Source of the DNA: Nocardia terpenica
Lineage (GTDB): Bacteria; Actinomycetota; Actinomycetes; Mycobacteriales; Mycobacteriaceae
DNA length: 64,000 nt
Direction: 5' to 3'
Assembly (NCBI RefSeq): GCF_013186535.1
Contig: NZ_JABMCZ010000003.1
Coordinates: forward strand, 930,001 to 994,000
Shown here: positions 60,170-64,000 of the stretch, piece after piece
Numbering within the stretch: position 1 is the first letter of the stretch
How the letters are laid out: each line of letters begins with the position of its first letter
Notes under the pieces: generated by a model
What the model was told of the DNA's origin: nothing
The model's input: the letters and a program-made list of their open reading frames with translations, nothing else
Databases searched by the model: none
Made by a program: the position numbers and the translations under genes

Positions 60170-61807
60170 TCACCCGTCGGTGTTCGGCGTCGGCTCGGTG
60201 GTGATCGCTTCCGGTTTGCCCGAATCGTTCGCGCTGCCCGCTTCATTCGCGGTGGGCGCATCGGTCCAGCAGGCCGTCGGCTCCCGCCGTCCGCGCAGCT
60301 GGATCGTCTCGTAGAAGCCCCAGTGCGCCCGCTCGTCGGGGGCGGCGGCATCGATCACCGCCCGGCTCACCAGAATCCGGCGCGAGACCTGCTTGGCCTC
60401 GACGGTCAGCCGCGCGGCCTCGTTGACCGCGTCGCCGATCACGGTGAACTCCAGGCGGGTATCGGTGCCGACGTCCCCGGCGAACACGAGTCCCCGCGCC
60501 ACCCCGATGCCGATGTCGAGCTCCCCGCCCGCGGCCACCTCGTCGCGGATGCGCCGGGCCGCGCGCAGGGCGGGAGTGGCGTTGTCGGGCAGGGCGATCG
60601 GCGCGCCGAAGACGCACAGCGCGGCGTCGCCCTCGAACTTGTTCACCAGCCCGCCGTTGTCCTCGGTGGCCGAGACCACAATGGACAGCAGCCGATTCAG
60701 CTTGGCCACGAACTCGCGCGGCGCCAGCCCGGTGGACAACTCCACCGAGCCGATCACATCGACGAACAGCGCGGTCACCGTCGCCAGATCTCCGTTCGGG
60801 TCGAAATCCCCGGCCAGCGCCCGGTCGGCCACCGGCGGGCCGACGTGCCGCCCGAACACGTCGCGCATCCGCTCCCGCTCGCGCAGATTGCTCGCCAGCT
60901 CATTGACCGAATTCTCCAGCCGCCCGATCTCGCTGGCGCTGCCCACCGGCACGGTGACATCCAGATCGCCGCGCGCGATCCGGTCCAGGGCCAGGCGCAG
61001 CACGCGCAGCGGCGCCGCCACCGCCCGTGCCAGGGTCGCGGTCGCCAGCGCGCCCACGAACAGGCCGACCAGCGCGAGGTAGATACCCGTCCGCACCCGA
61101 TCGGACGCGCTGGCATCCCGATCGGCCAGCACGGTGATCAGCATCAGCATCGGCATGCCCCCGGACAGGATCCAGGTGCCGACCACCCGGTTGAGCACCG
61201 TGGAGCTCCAGTGCATGGTGCCGCCCAGGACCGTCGCGATCGTCGGAATCGTCGGCCGGATCAGCCGATCCACGAGCAGGAAGGTGAGCCCGGCCGATTC
61301 CAGTCCGCCCAGCACGAAGAAGCCCAGCAGCACCGGCAGCGAATGCGGGTCGATGGCGTGGGCGTAGATCAGCGAGGAGATCACCGTGCCGGGCAGCCAG
61401 ATGGCCAGTGCGCGAACGGTGATCGCGGCCGGTAGGTCCAGCAGTCGACTCGCCTCCTCGGGAGTCGGCCGCCGGTCCTGGTCGAACCAGCCGAAGAAGT
61501 GGGCGCGGTCGCGGATCGCCAGCACGATGCCGATCAGCGAGCCCAGGATCGGGTAGACGAATACCTGCGGGACGCTGAAGATCCCGTGCGGTCCGAGCCG
61601 GCCGAGCGTTCCGCTCAGCCACATCTCGGTGAAGATCACCCCGACACCGCCGAGATTGCAGGCCATGACCAGACCGGCCAGTCCCCAGCGTGCCCGCAGC
61701 ACCCACAGAATCGGACGGCTCATGGCGCGCGGCCGGTCTGCGGCGGACTGATCGGTTCGGAAGGCACGAACGAGCAGCATAGAACGCCATCCGGGACCGG
61801 ACGACAC
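60170..61807 (-). CDS. Membrane class III adenylate/guanylate cyclase
   Basis: A 545-aa signalling enzyme: an N-terminal membrane region of about six helices (LAGLVMACNLGGVGVIF near 42; LLGFFVLGGLESAGLTFLLV near 160; IYLALVGLFVGALATATLA near 243), a HAMP segment (RIARGDLDVTVPVGSASE near 281), and a class III cyclase domain with ALFVDVIGSVELST near 347 (metal Asp), NKFEGDAALCVFG near 392 and FTVIGDAVNEAARL near 457 (transition-state Asn/Arg). This layout matches the mycobacterial Rv1318c-Rv1320c type. Start uncertain: ATG 61780 would drop nine residues. It probably makes cAMP in response to membrane or pH signals. Confidence 0.85.
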   Translation of the reverse strand: MSSGPGWRSMLLVRAFRTDQSAADRPRAMSRPILWVLRARWGLAGLVMACNLGGVGVIFTEMWLSGTLGRLGPHGIFSVPQVFVYPILGSLIGIVLAIRDRAHFFGWFDQDRRPTPEEASRLLDLPAAITVRALAIWLPGTVISSLIYAHAIDPHSLPVLLGFFVLGGLESAGLTFLLVDRLIRPTIPTIATVLGGTMHWSSTVLNRVVGTWILSGGMPMLMLITVLADRDASASDRVRTGIYLALVGLFVGALATATLARAVAAPLRVLRLALDRIARGDLDVTVPVGSASEIGRLENSVNELASNLRERERMRDVFGRHVGPPVADRALAGDFDPNGDLATVTALFVDVIGSVELSTGLAPREFVAKLNRLLSIVVSATEDNGGLVNKFEGDAALCVFGAPIALPDNATPALRAARRIRDEVAAGGELDIGIGVARGLVFAGDVGTDTRLEFTVIGDAVNEAARLTVEAKQVSRRILVSRAVIDAAAPDERAHWGFYETIQLRGRREPTACWTDAPTANEAGSANDSGKPEAITTEPTPNTDG

Positions 61808-61836
61808 CTAACGATGATCTTCCCCGTCCCGCCGGA

Positions 61837-62532
61837 TCACGGCAGGACGACCAGCCAGATCGCCGCGTAGTGGCACAGCGCCGCGAGAACCGTTGCCGCG
61901 TGGAAGAACTCGTGATGCCCGAACACCGCGGGCCACGGATTGGGCCACTTGGTGGCGTACAGGATCGCGCCCCCGCTGTAGGCGAGCCCGCCCACCAGCA
62001 GCAGCACCATCGGCAGCACCCCCACCGCATGCGTGAGCGTCGCCGCGACCGGCACGATCGCCCACCCCAGCACCAGATACAGCGGCACCCCCACCCACCG
62101 CGGCGCCCCCGGCCACACCAGCTTGAGCGCCACCCCCGCCAGCGCCCCCGCCCACACCACGATCAACAGCGTCGTCCCCGTCCGCCCCGGCAGCCCCAGC
62201 ACCGCGAACGGCGTATAACTCCCCGCGATGAACAGAAAGATCATCGAATGATCCGCCCGCTTCATCACCCGCCGCCCCCGCGCCGTAGCCCACGTCACCC
62301 GGTGATAAACGGCACTGACCCCGAACAGCCCACACACGGTCACCCCGTACACCGCCGTAGCCCACCCCGCCTCCCCCGAAACCCGCGTTGCCCCCACCAC
62401 CAGCGCAACCACCCCCACCACCGCAACCCCCACCGCCCAGGTATGTATCCACCCCCGCATCCGAGGCTTGACCGGCAGCCCCTCAACCACCTCGAACACC
62501 GCATCCGCCGGACTGCCCACATCGCCCGCCAC
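61837..62532 (-). CDS. Hemolysin III/PAQR-family membrane protein
   Basis: A 231-aa membrane protein with about seven helices of the hemolysin III/YqfA (PAQR) family. The conserved SAVYHRVTW near residue 74, RRVMKRADHSMIFLFIAGSY near 88 and the C-terminal FGHHEFFHAATVLAALCHY near 207 provide the His cluster of the family. Members are membrane hydrolase-like or sensor proteins of unclear role. M. tuberculosis Rv1085c is the positional counterpart, next to the Z-prenyl synthase. Start GTG 62532 has GGGAG five bases upstream. Confidence 0.8.
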   Translation of the reverse strand: MAGDVGSPADAVFEVVEGLPVKPRMRGWIHTWAVGVAVVGVVALVVGATRVSGEAGWATAVYGVTVCGLFGVSAVYHRVTWATARGRRVMKRADHSMIFLFIAGSYTPFAVLGLPGRTGTTLLIVVWAGALAGVALKLVWPGAPRWVGVPLYLVLGWAIVPVAATLTHAVGVLPMVLLLVGGLAYSGGAILYATKWPNPWPAVFGHHEFFHAATVLAALCHYAAIWLVVLP

Positions 62533-62600
62533 ATTAACTCCCAAGTAACTTACGCCACCGTAGGTTCAACCCCCGCCACTGTACCTGCCACGGCTCACTT

Positions 62601-62627
62601 GGTCCCGGCCAAAAGCACGCCGGGACC
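62601..62627. terminator. Hairpin with conserved loop (caaaagcac orientation)
   Basis: A perfect 9-bp stem GGTCCCGGC/GCCGGGACC with loop CAAAAGCAC, the reverse complement of GTGCTTTTG. Unlike the others it lies between divergent genes, so a terminator role is less obvious here. Confidence 0.65.
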
Positions 62628-62676
62628 AAGTGGTAGTCGCGTGCCGGGACCAAGTGGTAGTTGCACGTCGGAAGGA
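62628..62676. repeat. Short tandem repeat after the hairpin
   Basis: Two 24-25 bp units (AAGTGGTAGTCGCGT then GCCGGGACC; AAGTGGTAGTTGCACG) follow the hairpin in its 3' register; each repeats the hairpin's GCCGGGACC half. Same architecture as the other arrays but on the opposite side. Confidence 0.55.
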
Positions 62677-62883
62677 CGTGGTTGACGCACATGGGACTCG
62701 GAAGCGCCAATCTCTTTTGTTCCTACCCAACGCAACACCTGATCTCGTGCGCACATGGGTAACTCGCCGGGAACCCCCAGAACTCAGCCACCCACCCAAC
62801 GCAGGACCTGTGACCAACCCCTGTGGCACCCAACTGGTATGCAAAAATCGCGGAGAGGCGGACCGAGCGTAGGGTGGGCTGCC

Positions 62884-63663
62884 GTGAAGCTTGCGAGTCG
62901 GGTGCGGGGACTGCCATATCGCATCTACGAGGCGCGGTTGTCGAAACAGCTGGCCGGGAAACAACATCCGCGGCATGTCGCGGTGGTCTGTGACGGTAAT
63001 CGGCGTTGGGCGCGGGAGAACGGCTTCACCGATGTCACGCACGGGCATCGGGTCGGGGCGCTCAAGATCGCCGAGCTGGTGGACTGGTGCCACGGTGTGG
63101 GCATCGAGATGGTCACGGTCTATCTGCTGTCGACCGAGAACCTGAACCGCGCCTCGGACGAGCTCGAGACGCTGTTCGAGGTGCTTCCCGACATCGTCGA
63201 GGAGCTGTCCGCGCCGGAGAAGAACTGGGGCGTGCGCATCGTCGGCTCGCTCGACGGGCTGCCGGGCGAGGTCGCCCGCCGCATGCAGAAGGCCGCCGAC
63301 GAGACCCACGGCCGGGACGGCGTGCACGTGAACGTGGCCATCGGCTACGGCGGACGGCAGGAGATCGCCGATGCCGTGCGCTCGCTGGTCCGCCAGGAGA
63401 TGGCGGCGGGGGAGACCGGCGAGGACCTGGTCCAGTCGATCACCGTGAACGCCATCGGCCAGCACCTCTACACCTCCGGCCAGCCGGACCCGGACCTGGT
63501 CATCCGCACCTCCGGCGAACAGCGACTGTCCGGCTTCCTGCTGTGGCAGAGCGCATACTCGGAGATCTGGTTCACCGAGGCATACTGGCCGGAATTCCGC
63601 CGCGTCGACTTCCTGCGCGCCCTGCGCGACTACGCCGCCCGCCACCGCCGCTACGGTATTTGA
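62884..63663 (+). CDS. uppS: Short-chain Z-isoprenyl diphosphate synthase
   Basis: A 259-aa cis-prenyltransferase that condenses isopentenyl diphosphate onto an allylic primer; the M. tuberculosis homologue Rv1086 makes Z,E-farnesyl diphosphate used for decaprenyl phosphate, the carrier for wall arabinan and mannan. CDGNRRWARENGFTDVTHGH near residue 37 holds the catalytic Asp and the DGNRRWA signature; TVYLLSTENLNR and LVIRTSGEQRLSGFLLWQ near 201 complete the site. The GTG start lies in-frame within a longer potential ORF. Its stop is followed by a 16-bp tandem duplication and an array. Confidence 0.85.
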   Translation: MKLASRVRGLPYRIYEARLSKQLAGKQHPRHVAVVCDGNRRWARENGFTDVTHGHRVGALKIAELVDWCHGVGIEMVTVYLLSTENLNRASDELETLFEVLPDIVEELSAPEKNWGVRIVGSLDGLPGEVARRMQKAADETHGRDGVHVNVAIGYGGRQEIADAVRSLVRQEMAAGETGEDLVQSITVNAIGQHLYTSGQPDPDLVIRTSGEQRLSGFLLWQSAYSEIWFTEAYWPEFRRVDFLRALRDYAARHRRYGI

Positions 63664-63687
63664 TTGCCTCGGTATTTGATTGCCTCC
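63656..63687. repeat. 16-bp tandem duplication at the uppS stop
   Basis: GGTATTTGATTGCCTC occurs twice in succession (63656-63671 and 63672-63687). The first copy contains the uppS stop codon TGA, so the duplication is a recent slippage or end-joining scar. Confidence 0.7.
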
Positions 63688-63701
63688 GCTCCGCTTCGGC
63701 G

Positions 63702-63794
63702 GGTTTGCGGCCTCGTAACCCCGTCGTTCAGCGCCCGTTGCTTGCTCCTTCGTCGCATCGCAACGGGCGCTGAACGACGGGGCGGCCGCAAACC
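63702..63794. terminator. Long perfect inverted repeat
   Basis: Inner arms of 23 bp (63719-63741 CCCCGTCGTTCAGCGCCCGT...; 63760-63782) with an 18-nt loop are perfect, and outer arms GGTTTGCGGCC (63702-63712)/GGCCGCAAACC (63784-63794) extend the structure. It follows the uppS gene and may terminate it; the length exceeds that of a normal terminator. Confidence 0.65.
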
Positions 63795-64000
63795 ATGCCG
63801 GTCGGCCGTAAACGATGCGGGTTGACGGGGCGCGCGCAAACCATGCGGAGTGATGGGCGGCCGTAGGCGATGCGGATTGACGGGGCGCGCAAACGATGCG
63901 GGGTGACGGGCGGCCGCAAACCATGCAGGTTAGCGGGGCGCGTGCAAAACGATGCGGGGTGACGGGCGCCGCAAACCATGCAGGTCGGCGGGAGCGCGCG
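63783..64000. repeat. Tandem array of about 26-bp units to the window end
   Basis: At least eight degenerate units with GGCCGCAAACCATGC, GGCCGTAAACGATGC, GCGCGCAAACCATGC and similar. The unit begins with the 3' outer arm of the inverted repeat at 63702-63794, echoing the hairpin-half arrays elsewhere. The array continues beyond the window. Frames across it are repeat artefacts. Confidence 0.7.

Noticed and set aside
63783..64000. Met/Arg-rich frames on both strands
   Set aside because: Repeat artefacts with no start context or conserved motif.

Overview
The window is about 64 kb of very GC-rich DNA from a mycolic-acid actinomycete, most probably Nocardia or a close relative. The evidence is a mycothiol S-conjugate amidase (mca), a short Z-prenyl diphosphate synthase, LGFP-repeat and LppP/LprE-type secreted proteins, a class III cyclase with a six-helix membrane part, a decayed pknG/glnX locus and extreme third-position GC. 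I recognise no phage, plasmid, CRISPR array, rRNA or tRNA gene.

Layout. 0-4.2 kb: two lipases and a DUF885 metallopeptidase-like protein. 4.2-7.8 kb: a degenerate JmjC-cupin protein, remnants of pknG and glnX, a small two-helix membrane protein and a 490-bp tandem array. 7.8-12.7 kb: DUF305 lipoprotein, a DUF6153-like membrane protein, an MFS exporter, an NTF2-like protein and an APC permease. 12.7-22.3 kb: epoxide hydrolase, two CGNR zinc-finger regulators with palindromic operators, a keto-acid decarboxylase opposite a PucR regulator and a YoaK protein, an LppP/LprE protein, methyltransferases and an alpha/beta hydrolase. 22.4-31.6 kb: secreted proteins, SDR, esterase, DUF4286 and crcB remnants, an ABC-F ATPase, an AarF kinase, a HesB-like protein and a TetR/membrane pair. 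31.7-37.7 kb: a GH92 mannosidase, an AMIN-like lipoprotein, an RlmG-type methyltransferase, a Bax-inhibitor-1 protein and a hydrolase.

37.7-63.7 kb follows, from recalled gene order, the M. tuberculosis Rv1074c-Rv1086 block: thiolase, GDSL hydrolase, cystathionine beta-synthase, cystathionine gamma-synthase, greA, a DUF4307 protein, mca, a small membrane protein, the thioredoxin-domain protein, hemolysin III and the Z-prenyl synthase. It is interrupted by an AbrB-family membrane protein, a lytic transglycosylase, an acyl-CoA dehydrogenase, a SARP/NB-ARC regulator, an LGFP protein, a lipase and a cyclase. cbs and metB are the two reverse-transsulfuration and methionine genes; mca acts in mycothiol-dependent detoxification.

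Most unusual: (1) a dispersed family of intergenic hairpins with a nearly invariant 9-nt loop (RYGCTTTYG) and locus-specific stems that covary, most with a tandem array built from copies of one hairpin half next to it; (2) a thioredoxin-domain gene split by a 28-nt insertion exactly inside its CxxC codons; (3) several decayed genes (pknG-glnX, DUF4286, crcB, an acyl-CoA synthetase tail, a small secreted protein); (4) a JmjC-fold protein lacking its metal ligands; (5) strong palindromic operators at both CGNR regulators.
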